This document shows positions 23,379 to 34,841 of a stretch of DNA of 64,000 nucleotides, one piece after another; within the stretch, counting starts at the first letter, position 1, and each line of letters starts with the position of its first letter. Origin of the DNA: Lomentospora prolificans (taxonomy: Eukaryota; Ascomycota; Sordariomycetes; Microascales; Microascaceae); assembly GCA_029532625.1 (NCBI GenBank), contig JARFXM010000009.1:5073501-5137500 (forward strand). Reading direction: 5' to 3'. Under the pieces are notes generated by a model. It saw only the letters and a program-made list of their open reading frames with translations. It was not told the DNA's origin and did not search any database. The position numbers were made by a program, and so were the translations under genes.

Positions 23379-24371
23379 CTAACAGGAGGAGCCGGGATCG
23401 GCCTCGACCGTGAAATTCCGGGCCCGGCACGCCCACCACTTAGCCAGATGGGTCTCCCACTCGATCAACTCCTTGGCCCTCTCGGGAATCTGCAAGGGCT
23501 GCGGTGGATTTGTGTAAGGAGCCGCCGCGCCGGCCATCCGTTCTGGTCCGATTGCTCTACTCCACCTTTCTGAACCTAAGTCATAGTACGCGACGATGAC
23601 ACACGTCTCGTAGTCAACTCGAACCGCAAAATGCATACAGCATACCCTGCATGCACCACTAACCACCCGTCTACCGCTATAGTTGGCCTGCCCAATCGCT
23701 CGCATGAGCGGCCAGGAATCAGACTGATTCGTGCCAACGTGGCCGAGATGAGGGCAGATCCTCAGGTTTCCGAGTTTGTGTGGAAGGAATGGCTCAGTCG
23801 TCCCTTGTTCAACAGTGAGGGTCCATGTTGTGTGAAGCAGGAACCTACCTCGCTGCGCTTCTGGGACGAGTGTCGTTATAACAGGAGTCGCCATGAACTC
23901 AACGTTATAGGTCGGGATTCCCTTCCACCGGGTGAACGAACGATGCGTAGCTATGAGCTTCTGGTAATGAGGCCCGCCCGTTTCCCGCATTCGAGCAAGT
24001 TTGACGGCGATTTGTATGTGGTTGGATGTTACCTCATAGTCGAGAGCGCATTTGAAAAGAATGCGCTTCTCTCCCGATTCGCCAGGGCGCTTGCATCCCA
24101 ACCGCGAGTATCTCGGGTTAGAGGGTACATCAGGGTCAACCAGGTGGTGCAGTCTCCCGCAAGGACCGGAAAGATGGTACGACTTTGAGATGCCTACTGA
24201 GCTGCTGAAACAGGCAACACCGCTCGGGAACAGGGGGCCCTTCTATGGCACGTATGATCTTCGATCGAAGGGCTCTACGCAGGGTCGAACACGACAGTGA
24301 TAGAAAGCCCATTTCGTTGGCGTGAGGTAGGCTAGGCCGGCGTTGATAATGTCCGTCGGTAACTTGAGCAT
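23379..24371 (-). pseudogene. F-box family gene interrupted by two compensating frameshifts
   Basis: Read from the ATG at 24371 the frame gives MLKLPTDIINAGLAYLTP, the start of an F-box. Protein similarity then jumps to another frame at about 24313-24322 (NEMGFLSLSCSTLRRALRS, the rest of the F-box). It jumps back near 24178-24186 to SGPCGRLHHLVD and continues unbroken to the stop at 23379. The two shifts cancel, so the total length is 331 codons including the stop. The C-terminal part has features of a known group of fungal F-box proteins: a cysteine pair with LHH, an ICPHLGH motif, and a GACRVCCMHF motif before a WE-rich end. Such proteins are SCF ubiquitin-ligase substrate adaptors. Neither break has intron signals. 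Either the gene is dead or the sequence has two indel errors. Confidence 0.65.
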
Positions 24372-27055
24372 CGGAGACTCTTTCGGGGGGCGCGTGGAAG
24401 GCAAGATGCTGTCGACGCCGTTGACCAAGCCGACTGTCTCCCAAGCGGTCTATATATTTCGGCACTGTCACGGAGCAGTGTGTCCCAACGGCGTGCCTCG
24501 GCCCCAGGACCGTCCAGGGAGACTGGGCTCTTGCTGCCACGAATATTCGTGAAGGACCGAAAAGGCGCGATGACGGCCCTCAGACGGCACTCCCGTCTTC
24601 TTCCAAGTCTCGCCAACTCCGCCATCTGCTAGTACGCCTCAGGGCAGCAGCCTCGAGGTTTGGATACTCCCAGTCGATAGGAATGGGTGGTTGTTGAATA
24701 TTTGGGAATTCATCGCGCGGCAGCCCAACCTCGCCATGAATGCAATCTTCCTCCACTGGTCTGGTATTTATTTGGTTTGTCGATGCCAAACCTCAATTGG
24801 CTGTATATAATATATAATGGGCTGGCGCTCCGCTTGTCTCGGAAGCACAAACCCATACCCAATGATGTTATTGGACCTGAATACCCTGTCTTCCTAGCCA
24901 TGTCTGCTTCTTCTCGCTCAAAATCCGCATTCGCACCAAGATGGCCTGCACTTGCACGGACCGGTTTTCTGTGACGCACTAACAATGCCGGCTCCATTGT
25001 CAAAAGGCCATCGAGGCTGCAGCGACTCTAAACAAAAGGACTGCGTGGCCGAAAGGCTCATCCGTGCACACAAGCCACATCAGCTCACATTGATGCCGAC
25101 AAGGTAGATGTGCCGCTTTTCATCTAATCTATCATCAAACTTCAAAAATAGGTGCCGAAAGGAGCGCATGCTTTCCCCGCATGGAATCGTCTTGGCCGCC
25201 ACTCGTCGGTATAATCTCAATCGCACCTTACGATGGGTACGGCGGCACACACCACAGCATTCGACGCAAACCCAATGCAATCAATCAAAAGATTGATATA
25301 TTTCCTTCTGCCTTAGGAAGGCCAATTCAGACACACCCGCCTTCCGTTGTTGATCCTCCGCCCCAAAGAGAGGTTTTCTGTATTATTATTTCACGACAAC
25401 CTTGGGTAGAGGCGTCAAAGGTGCCGTTTCTGGCTGGCACGGCATGGAGTATATATGCATTTTAATTGGCCCGCCGAACTCGTGTTCGCCTCACTTTGAT
25501 ACTTTGGAATTGCTGCAAATGGTGTCCGGCAAGCGAATAAGCCCCCGGACACTTAGTCGAAGACTCAGGCACATTCTTGTTATGGCCGCTTAAGAATTGG
25601 TGTTACCTCCAGTGTTGGATACACATATCGAGGGCTTCTGACCGAGGTGTTGAGGATTCTCAGTTGGGGTTAGAGAGATATCGACTAATCGGGAACTTGA
25701 ATTGTCTTGGAAAGGTTGGTAGTATGGGAATTGCGTGAGGACAGAAGTATATGAAGTGGATGGTCTCTAGCTTACGAACAGCTGCTTTGAAATGCTCTGC
25801 TTAGGCTTGAGCACTACAAGAGGTGTCTATGAAGAGATGTGAGATATACGAGGAGTTAGGCCAAAAGACGGCCTTCGCTAGGCCTTATATAAATTCAAGA
25901 GCATGGCGTAATGGTAAGAGTATCCCCAATATTCGAGCTACTCGGAACGCCCAATGATTCTCTAAAACTGAGGGCCATAACCAACAATCCGGACGAGGCT
26001 GGGGGTGAGATGTCCGTACATGAGTGAGTGTACGATGTAAGGGTGGGTTCTCTTCAACCATTACCTATCAAAGGGACTCATGCTTTCCAGCCCAGTGGTT
26101 AAGGGGTGGAAATATGGTATGATGCGAAAGAGGGTTTATGAGTGTCAGATACTATGGTTAAACCGGTGTGTTATTGATTGAGATGGCCGCCAGTTCAGAC
26201 TCTGGGTGAACGTTTACGAGGGTTCGATACGGCTTTGACGACCACAAATACCCACGCCGTATAGGACGAGTTTATCCAATACCAGTCCTCATATTCGAAA
26301 GGCTAGCTACAAGCTTGGAGATGCCCGTGGATGCCGTCGATCCTGATCCCTAACCGGACGGGAAACAGAGAGAGGCCTGGCGTTCTGGCAACAGAGTCAT
26401 CCAGCTCAGGCGCGCGGCGGCGAGGCGCGGGCGGACGACTCATGGGGCTGCAGAACCTGACGGGTACGCAGCAGGGCAAGTGTAAGTTTTTTTGGACTTT
26501 GAACTGAACATATTCCGGAAGGTGGAGTTGCTCTTGGATGCTGCTGGCTTTTCGAAAGCCCTTGTCCACAGCATCTTCGATGGAACTTGGAACTTGCCAC
26601 GTGCAAGTCGTGCGTGCGCGCTGTGAGCACGTGAGCTTATTTAGGGGTCAACAGCCAGCAAGGGACACTTTTTGAAGCTGCCAGGCATGAGAATGGGCCG
26701 GAAACGACATCCTCGACACGCTTCGCCTGGATTTCCAAGATTCAGAGCCCTGGCTGTCGCCAAACGCATCCGCATTCCCAAGCGGAGAAGCCGAGTTGGA
26801 CGAAATGAACCCCGGAGGCATGGTAGCGAACAGGGGGCGCCTGTCAGGCACTAAATCCGAACCGAGTGTAGAAGAGGACAGACAAGAAGGGTCTGGAAGG
26901 CCGAGGAACAGGAAATAAACTGATCACCTCTCTTTTTTCCAAGGTCCGACATATTTAGTGATCGTGGCCCGCTTCATATTCCGGCCCAATCGGGCCCTGA
27001 CAATGGCCCAGCCGCGCGGCCTGGATATTAGATACCTTCGTCCTCACCCGCCCAA

Positions 27056-27080
27056 TTTTTTTTTTTTTTTTTTTTTTTTT
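27056..27080. repeat. 25-base T run
   Basis: An uninterrupted homopolymer, 60 bases before a GA microsatellite. It is prone to slippage. Confidence 0.9.
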
Positions 27081-27137
27081 CGCGGCGTCCATGTTTCTCC
27101 CACGGCGGTTTTTATTCCTTTAACGAACATTTATTCC

Positions 27138-27140
<3 letters not shown>

Positions 27141-27168
<28 letters not shown>
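27141..27168. repeat. (GA)14 microsatellite
   Basis: A perfect dinucleotide repeat in non-coding DNA. Confidence 0.95.
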
Positions 27169-27171
<3 letters not shown>

Positions 27172-28337
27172 GCGAATTGGCGACAATTGGAACCGGGCCT
27201 AGTTTGGATCTCGCTAACACGGTTTTATGGGTCACCGACTTGCAATCGTTTTCTCGTCGCGGCGGCAAAATGACGGATAGTGGTGCGGAGACGCGATGAA
27301 TTTTCAAGGCACAGATGGACGCCAAGCCGAAGGCAATCATTGTTCTCTTAACGAACCCAGGAAAGCTATATGCCATGCGGAGGGATCCTGTTATCGATCC
27401 GCCCGCCCACCCAGATCCGGAGCGGCACATCATCCTGTATAACTCGGCCGCGGCTAAAATGCGCACCGGATCAAGCCTAGAGGAGAGGCGGGGGAGAACA
27501 GGATATGTCTCTCTCTTCTCTCTCCCTCCGTCTCACCCGTGCGTGCAGCTTACAATATGACCATGTACACACAGATTAGCGTTAACGGAAGCGGAGGGGG
27601 GAGTTGGCCCCAAAATCAAACCAAGCCGGCTGTGCTAGCCGTACTCGCTCGCCATTCTCATCTCCATCTCCTGGCACTGGAGAGAGAAATCCTTGGCATC
27701 GATAGACACGGGCCCGCGGTGATGTGATCAGGGACGTTAATAAAGCCTGGTTATGTAGACTGTATGAAGGAACGCGCACACCCACTCTGGCCTTGTCACT
27801 ACTCGCTTCGTTCCGTTTAATATTAGAGAGCCGCCATCCCCAAAGCACAAAAGGGAGCGACGCTGTTTTAGTTATCCCCATCCTTCTTTTCTACGATACA
27901 CCGTCCTTCGAGTTGAGATGTTGTTCTTTTGGCTGTCCTGCTCCGTGAAGCAGAGATAACAAAACAAGCTTTTGCCAAGAACGCTCGAGAAAGCCGTTTA
28001 GGAGGCGACTCATTTCTCTCTCTTCTTTTTTCTTGCTTATTTATTTTTCTTTTCTTTTGTAGGGAAGTTCAGGAATCATCCCGTCCATTCATTTTGAGCG
28101 AATCCTGTCGACGCCCAGACACACATCTTCTCCTCTTGATATTCTCGCGCGACTGGGTCGCATCTTACACGGAGACCATACGCCACTCCGTCAGCGATTT
28201 GCGCCCAGAGGAGGTCCGACACAGCTTAGCAGCAGGAGAACAGGCATAAGATCTGCAGCACATACCATCTTGACATATCGACGCATCATCCACCGTGTAC
28301 CACCCTCCGTATTCCAACCCAACCACATCAGGACAAT

Positions 28338-29192
28338 ATGGTGTCGCCTCAGCTCATTGTGGGTGTGGTAGTCGCCCTCGCAGCCTCGGTCCTCTCCCAG
28401 GCGACGTCAACGTCTGTCGATGATGCCACCGCCGATGTACCGAGCTTGGCAATCCCGAAACCGACGACACTGGTCTCCACGACGAGCACAAGCAGGAACA
28501 AAACGGCGACGCCAACAACGACATCCTCGACGCGGGTGGTCTCCGTCTTTTACCTCGAGATCCGCGGCGACGAAGAACGGGGCCTCCCCTACACCATGTT
28601 TCACCGGGACACGGGCTCGGTTCTCGACGTGGATGAATCCGCCACCACGTTCGTCATAACTGGCACGTCGACGGACCTACGCACGCAAACCTTTGCGCAC
28701 ACTGCCTCGGAAGACCTCACCAAGGCCATCCCGACGCTGAAGCGCACGCGCTTCCTCGACAACAACCACACGGTGCCGCCGCGCACGATCACGCAGGGGC
28801 CCGGCACGTTCGAGTACACGGCCACGAGAGGCCGCGACAGGACGCTGATTAACAGGTGCAATCTTCAGGGCCTGGACAGCGCCGAGTGTAACATTACTCA
28901 TGTGGGCAAGGGGTGGTATACGAAGAAGCAACCCGACTTTGCGGGCGAATGGAGTACCTACAATTTTACGTGGACCAGCGGCGGGAGGTACGGGTTTGCG
29001 CCGGTGACCATCACTGCCGGGTTGGAGAAGCTGCCGGCGGAGACGCCGCCGCCCGGGGGCGATGGGGGCGATGACAGGGAGGAAGGGGCGGGTGGTGGGT
29101 CCGTCAGGGGGATGCTGGAGGGAGCAAGGGGGACGGCGGCCGTTGCAGCTGTGTTGACGGGATTAGTGCTGGGGGCGTTCGCGGTGATATAA
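28338..29192 (+). CDS. probable GPI-anchored secreted protein
   Basis: A single exon of 284 residues. The N-terminus MVSPQLIVGVVVALAASVLS is a signal peptide. A Ser/Thr-rich linker follows (residues about 21-65), then a central domain of about 170 residues beginning VVSVFYLEIRGDEERG and including DSAECNITHVGKGWYTKK. Two cysteines and several N-glycosylation sequons (NKT, NHT, NIT, NFT) are visible. A Gly/Asp-rich spacer and a hydrophobic C-terminus (GTAAVAAVLTGLVLGAFAVI) form a plausible GPI-anchor signal. I do not recognise a named domain; the layout is common among uncharacterised ascomycete surface proteins. No intron signal is needed. G+C is higher here than in the flanks, as expected for a real gene. 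Confidence 0.8.
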   Translation: MVSPQLIVGVVVALAASVLSQATSTSVDDATADVPSLAIPKPTTLVSTTSTSRNKTATPTTTSSTRVVSVFYLEIRGDEERGLPYTMFHRDTGSVLDVDESATTFVITGTSTDLRTQTFAHTASEDLTKAIPTLKRTRFLDNNHTVPPRTITQGPGTFEYTATRGRDRTLINRCNLQGLDSAECNITHVGKGWYTKKQPDFAGEWSTYNFTWTSGGRYGFAPVTITAGLEKLPAETPPPGGDGGDDREEGAGGGSVRGMLEGARGTAAVAAVLTGLVLGAFAVI

Positions 29193-31230
29193 ATTAAGAA
29201 GGAAAGGATCGGGGTCAAAGCTCAGGGGCGGCCCGCACAGCCATATGATATTCTGGGACTGAAAGATCAGGGTTGAAAGGCAAGTCTTGTTTTCTTCTTT
29301 CTTTTTTTTTTTTTCTCTCTTTCTGTTATTTTCTCTTCTTTTTTGGTCCCCTCAACTACCCGTCTCGTGCGAGATGGCTTCACCGAAGAGACAACGGAAA
29401 GAAGAAGAGGTCTCTGTCTGGGGGGACTAGAAACTGGGAGACGGCTCCGGGAGAAGAGGTGCAAGGCATTCTTGACTCGGGGATTTTTCTCTTGTGGCTG
29501 GGTTCGAAAGGCGTTTGAATGGGATATACCACCAAACCAATCATACTACGGAGCAATGATTTAAAAGCTTCATCTCGCGAGGCTTTCAGAGCTGTACATA
29601 GAGTCCACCAGCCGTAGAAAGAGAACGAGATATTGAGATAAACCCAACTTCTCGGTCGAAAGCTGTGCACTGAGTCACTCCGGCAGGTCGGCGTCACACA
29701 ATTCTGCCCAGAAAGGGGGGAAGGGCGCACCAACGCCAGGCCAGCGGACGAATCCACTTTTCCCAGGTCGACCTCGCCTGTTCAACAAGAAGAGTTGCAA
29801 GCAAAATGATGCAGCCATCTCGGAAGATTGTGGATGCATGAGATTGACGGGATCCGGTTTGATGTTGCGAAAGGGAAAAAAAAAGATGAGAAACACAAAG
29901 TCTTACGGGGAAAGCGAGTGGGCAACACTTTTGTGCTGGCCGTGTATCGTCTGATTCGCACCATTCTCCCCAAAAGGGGGCCAAATGGCCACCAGCACTG
30001 GGGCGCGAAAGCTTAAAAGCACGGAGCCGGTTGGTTGGGGCGAAGGGGGCCCCGGTGGTGGATGCAGCTGGCCTTATTCCATCTTGGTGGCTGAGCCAAG
30101 AACGCCGAGCCAGGCAAGCTAGGGAGGGTCAGGGTCATCTTGTTCTTTCTTTTTTTCCACGCCACGCGGCGTTCGTCAGGGCGGGCTGGCTGTGTGAGGT
30201 CAACTTGCCGATGAAGATGACGCAGCGTGTTCCATGTTCGAGGGTGCGGGCGCGCGTGCGGGTGCGGGTGCGAGTGCGAGCGACTGTGTTGGGGATCTGG
30301 CCAACGGAGCCAGCGTTTGGTAACTTGTCAATCCACCAATGGCTGGCTTCGCACTCGGACTCCATTGGTTGGGGAGGGATGAGTACTTGTACGAAGGAAA
30401 TCCGAGGTCTGCGTGCCTGCAAGCAAGTATTATTATTGATATTCTCAACTGCCCCCAACTCGGCGGAAATAGTTTTTATTTTCGGCTGGGTTTTTGGAGG
30501 CAGGAGGGAAAGAGGAAAAAAAAGATGTCTCAGTGGAAACTTCGATACATTAGATAATAATAGTACACTTGGAAGTCCAAGCATGAAGACAAGAGCAGTG
30601 ATAAAAATAAAGGAACGTGCCGCGGGTGGTCGATGACTTCGCAGCATCATCAAGCCTCACCGCACCCTCACCCGCGCCTTCTGTGCGGAATCCTAAGTTC
30701 CAAGTACTTCAACTACACACATAACCTCAACAAACCAAAAGTCTCCGGTACCCTCAACCCTTCCCTTTTCGCACTCGCATCCCCCGCGCCCTCCAATCTC
30801 CAATCCCATGCAGTCCCGTCTCATTTCTCCCCAGCCCTTGGCCCGGGCTGTGTCACTTCGACAGGCTCCTAGCTCCAGGCAAAATATAAAAAAAAAAAGA
30901 GAGAGAGAGAGAGACGGGGCCGCGTAACCGATACGTAGATTCCCGACCGGGAACCCAGAGGAGGGCGTTTGCGAGGGCGATGGTTTTCTGGTTGGGGGAT
31001 GCGGCGGCGTGACGGCGGGATAGGCTAAGGAGAAGGATTGGGCTCTATTTCCATCGTGGGCTTACGCCCTGAGATAAAGATGACGGGCCGATCTTGGATG
31101 GGTCGTCATTCATGTGCTTATTTAAATCTTTGCGATCCTCCTATATCATCAGCTCTCAGGCAGCCAGTTCCCTCATGGCTCACGATCCTACTGTCGACTG
31201 ATAGATTCTTCTCTCCAAAATTGAACTCGA
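29193..31230. other. intergenic with low-complexity DNA
   Basis: No gene resolved. It contains pyrimidine-rich tracts near 29290-29345, a GGTGCG-type imperfect repeat near 30243-30283, and an A-run followed by GA repeats at about 30886-30915. The frames at 30031-30653 on both strands arise from these repeats. Confidence 0.5.
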
Positions 31231-31237
31231 TATAAAG
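31231..31237 (+). promoter_or_regulatory. TATA box of the RTA1-like gene
   Basis: TATAAAG lies 116 bases before the ATG at 31347, at normal spacing. Confidence 0.5.
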
Positions 31238-31346
31238 AGAAAGTCCCCATTGATAGTCCGCAACCGCAACACTCTCTGCCTTCGTCAAACTTGAGAACGA
31301 CCCAAACCAGCCAACTCCCCCGCTCACCTCTACCCAGCCATCCACA

Positions 31347-32423
31347 ATGTCCGGAGCCGAGATGCCTCCCCCCGGGCTGCCCCCGTACGTGGTCGTCTTC
31401 GGGCCTCAAGCAAACTGCACCCTCGACCTCTGCCCCATCGAGTACTCCGTCTACCGCTATCGCCCTAGCCTTCCCGCCAACATCGTCTTCATCGCCATTT
31501 ACGCCCTCGCCCTCATCATCCACGCCTACCTGGGCTTACGCTGGAAGCAGACCTGGTTCGCCATCTGCATGATAATCGGCTGTCTCGTTGAGATCATAGG
31601 CTATGTCGGTCGTGTTCTGATGCACGGGAACCCCTTCATGTTTGCTGGCTTCATGACTCAGATCGGTAAGTGTATCAATCCCCACGAGAGCAGGAAAGAA
31701 GCAATACGGAAAAGGGAAAAAATGGAAAAAGAAATTAAAAAGAATTCTCCCACTAACACCACTCCCCCACCAGTCTTCATCACCTCCGGTCCAATCTTCT
31801 ACACCGCAGCAATCTACATCACCCTCGCCAAAGCAATCACCCACTTCTCCCCCGACCTCTCCCGCATCCGGCCCTCCCTCTACTACTGGATCTTCATCCC
31901 CGCCGACGTGGTCTGCCTCACCCTCCAAGCCGCCGGCGGCGCCCTCTCCACCGTCTCCAGCGGCTCCAACCAGACCGGCATCGACCTCGCCTTCGCTGGC
32001 CTCATCCTCCAGGTCATCGTCATCTTCGTCTTCTGCGTCCTCTTCGCCGATCACATGGTTCGCTTCTTCCGCCACCGCCGCTCCTCCTCCGCCAACGACG
32101 ACAACGTTTCCCGCGACCTCGCCCTCTCCTTCGACCCGTCGCGCATGAACACCTTCCTCGCCGGTCTCGCCGCCGCAATCCTCCTCATCCTCGCCCGATG
32201 CGTCTTCAGGTGCTACGAGCTCAGGGAAGGCTACTCCGGCTCCACCATGTCCGAGGAGGGCCTCTTCATCGGCCTCGAGGGCGTTCTCATCGTCGTCGCC
32301 GTCTTCGCCCTGTGCTTCGGCCACCCCGGCCTCGTCTTTGACAAGAAGAATGCCGTTGTCGACGGCGTCGCCACCAGGGAAAAATACGGCTCTTCTCAGT
32401 CGGCCAACTCTTTCGACCGATAA
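31347..32423 (+). CDS. RTA1-like seven-transmembrane protein
   Basis: Exons 31347-31665 and 31774-32423 encode 322 residues. The 108-base intron (GTAAGT ... CACTAAC ... CACCAG) is a multiple of three and has no in-frame stop. A retained form would add 36 lysine-rich residues between the second and third membrane segments. The spliced form gives GFMTQI-VFITSGPIFYTAAI, which fits the family. Seven hydrophobic helices are visible, starting with ANIVFIAIYALALIIHAYLG. The family's conserved positions appear as EIIGYVGR, GPIFYTAAIYI and DVVCLTLQAAGG, with ARCVFRCYELREG before the last helices. RTA1-domain proteins are fungal plasma- or vacuolar-membrane proteins tied to lipid movement and resistance to toxic lipophiles (RTA1, RSB1, RTM1). 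The substrate here cannot be told. Confidence 0.9.
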   Translation: MSGAEMPPPGLPPYVVVFGPQANCTLDLCPIEYSVYRYRPSLPANIVFIAIYALALIIHAYLGLRWKQTWFAICMIIGCLVEIIGYVGRVLMHGNPFMFAGFMTQIGKCINPHESRKEAIRKREKMEKEIKKNSPTNTTPPPVFITSGPIFYTAAIYITLAKAITHFSPDLSRIRPSLYYWIFIPADVVCLTLQAAGGALSTVSSGSNQTGIDLAFAGLILQVIVIFVFCVLFADHMVRFFRHRRSSSANDDNVSRDLALSFDPSRMNTFLAGLAAAILLILARCVFRCYELREGYSGSTMSEEGLFIGLEGVLIVVAVFALCFGHPGLVFDKKNAVVDGVATREKYGSSQSANSFDR

Positions 32424-32944
32424 GCAAAAACCATGTACCCGCGCTCGGCTCTGCGTGACCAGACTGGTGTTCTCTTTGTTCTCTAGATTATGTCGTTGCA
32501 CGGGAGATTCAGGTAGTTTTACACGTTGCTTCATAGGCTTAAATGGGGCCCCGCATGTTTCCATTAGTTAAATTTCGATTCCCATGTCTATTTACAAGGC
32601 TCAGTTTTGAATGATCACGGTACTTCGGAGTTGAGGTCGTGTCCTTCGCTCTCCTTCGAGTGAGCATGCTATTCCACTCTCTCTTTTCGTTTCACGGACC
32701 ACGAGCAAGTGCACTTACTATAAATCTGTTATTCACTTTTTCCGTGCGTTACTTCTCGATCCCGGTCGAAAACCTTATTCTGTGTCTATACTAGTGATGT
32801 TGCCTAGCTATTACTTTTGGAGCTGGCCGTCTCGGCCTCTTTCTAACTCTACTTCCCGAAGCGTCTGTGGTAAGAAACCGGCTCTTCCCTTCCGATAAGT
32901 AATATAAAATTGATAATACGCCATCCTTGACCAGCTTTGAGCGG
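32424..32944. other. convergent intergenic spacer
   Basis: The 3' ends of the RTA1-like gene (plus) and of the coiled-coil gene (minus) face each other here. Nothing else is seen. Confidence 0.6.
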
Positions 32945-34841
32945 CTAGAAGGCGTCGATTGCCGCTCCTTCCTCTTCCTCGCCAGCTCCCTCGTAGCCAT
33001 TTTCGTCCACGGACAGCGCGCGGCTAGTTAACGACTCCGGCGACTCAAACGAACTGAACCTCTCGTCTCCCGCTGTGTATGGCGCGGCAATTTCCTTAAA
33101 ACCAGCTCCTGTTGCCTCGCTTCCATCCACATGGCGCTGCGAGTTGCGAGTCTGCCATTTTCGCGCAATTGCCTCCTCCTTCGTCCCTACCCAATTTCTC
33201 AAAGCACCAAAGCACAAGTGTGCCACCCCAACGCTCTCTATATGATATGGCATCATTTTGATCTCTTGACAAAGTTCGTCAAATAGCTTTCCCTTGAAAA
33301 CATACCTCTCCAAGTCTTCTTTGAGGAAATCGAGCTGCTTTTCCGTATCCCTGATTTCCTCCATGTGAGAACTGTTTTGCTTCTCTGATCGATCTAGAGA
33401 GATAAAAGACTCCCGCAGAGTATTGAACCTCGATTTGGTCTCATTGACGAGTTTTTCACCCCTACCCAATTTCTGGATAATTGTGGCGCATAGCCCTAGT
33501 TTCTCGTTAAGTTGCTGGCGCAGGTCTTCCGCAGTCAAGCGAGCCTGTTCGGTTTTCGCAATCTGCTCGTCCATTTTACGGTGGCCCGACTTTAAAATAT
33601 TGTTTACGGATCGCGCCACAAGTGAAAACGGGCATTGGTCTTCGTCTTTCGAGTCGATCTCAAATGGCATTGATGCGGTCTCTTTCTCATCTTCCGACCA
33701 AGGCCATTTGTACACGGCCTGCTGACCTGACGCTGAAAACCGGGATTTCTTGGCGGCCTTCACCTTCATTCTTGCATCAGAGATATCAATTGCCATTTTT
33801 TTCAAAGTGCCGCTTATGACTTTGCAAAGCAGTCTTGTCTGAACCGCGGGGATCCTCGCATCAATTTCCGCCGCGTTGAGGCGTTTAATGGCCGCACCTT
33901 GGGGCCGGTCAACTGCAGGGACGTCTGCATCATTATGCTCGTAGCCCTCAAAAGTGGCAGCTTCACTCTCAATGTCCCAAGAGCTGGTGGAGTGGCTCAA
34001 TGGAAGGCCATCAACCTAATCTGGGCTAACTAACCATCGAGCGGCGTCATCCATTGCAATACCGGAAGCCCATGCAGGGTTGGCTGATGTACACCTATCA
34101 GTTAACCTGATCGACACAGGGCGAGGGGAAACACTAGGGGTGACGAGACTTACCAAGGCGAGACCAGAGCTCTAAAACTTTCAGCCGGTTGAACTTTTCT
34201 TGAGAGAGCAGCCATATTTTGAGGGTACCACGTAGGGCTGCCGACCCGGTGAATCCGTCAATTTCATTGTATCCAGTGATATCACCATCCACCTCCTCGT
34301 TCTTCATTGCGGTTGCAAGGACTTGCATATCAGCATGCAGGCAATACCCTTCCCACTCCTTGATGCTTAACAAATTCAGACCCCTGGTGGCAAAGAAGGC
34401 AGCGCGGACTTCATCTACCGTTTTCGGTGTCGGACCCTGGTAATGGACTAGTGGCGACCATGGAGATGCGGGGTTAGAAGGGATTTCCAATGATCCATCA
34501 ATAAGACAGGGATCGTTTGATCTAGTTCTCCCTGTCGTGCTGGAGCTTGAGCTTCTGCGAATTCTGCGATGCTCTGGTGGTCGGATTGAGCCATCTAAGG
34601 CTGAGGACCGGGGTGTGGCCGCTCGCAGGATGCTAGTCAAGGGATGCTGGCTGGTATCGTGAGGAGACCGAGCGCAACAATGAGGTTCTCTCATAGAACG
34701 AGGTTGGTCCTTCCGGATTGTTCCATTGTCATGGATAGACGTTGACCTGGTAGATATGCTCTCTGTGGAGTCTAGAGAATCGCGACTTTGCCCTCCAGGT
34801 CCACAAGCACTCGGCGCAGTGGGAGCACGCGTGGTAGCCAT
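32945..34841 (-). CDS. unrecognised coiled-coil protein, three exons
   Basis: Proposed exons on the minus strand are 34841-34154, 34083-34035 and 33983-32945, giving 591 residues. Intron 1 has GTAAGT, a GTTAAC branch-like site and a CATCAG acceptor. Intron 2 has GTTAGT and CACCAG. The small middle exon reads ANPAWASGIAMDDAAR and restores frame into SWDIESEAATFEGYEHND. Residues 1-150 are Ser/Pro/Arg-rich and disordered. A compact segment around TVDEVRAAFFATRGLN and EWEGYCLHADMQVLATAM follows. The C-terminal half carries heptad-like helices (residues about 380-520), then an acidic end (GAGEEEEGAAIDAF). The start at 34841 (MATTRAPTAPSACGP) is preferred to one 49 codons upstream, whose extra residues look like leader sequence. 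No known domain is seen. If the joins are wrong these would be two neighbouring genes. Confidence 0.68.

Larger units (their letters stand above)
24372..28337. other. 4 kb stretch without a confident gene
   Basis: Short frames only. The minus-strand frames directly upstream of the F-box gene (24580-25003) are charged and protein-like but unrecognised. A 25-T run (27056-27080) and a (GA)14 run (27141-27168) lie close together. The last 350 bases are pyrimidine-rich and probably belong to the promoter and leader of the gene at 28338. Confidence 0.4.

Noticed and set aside
25901..25952. tRNA-like sequence (GGCGTAATGGTAAGAG ... ACGCC)
   Set aside because: The ends can pair, but only about 48 bases separate them and no anticodon or T arm can be folded.
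31536..32564. 342-codon minus-strand frame rich in Glu, Gly, Asp and Val
   Set aside because: It lies exactly opposite the RTA1-like gene and reflects the strong C-ending codon bias of that gene.
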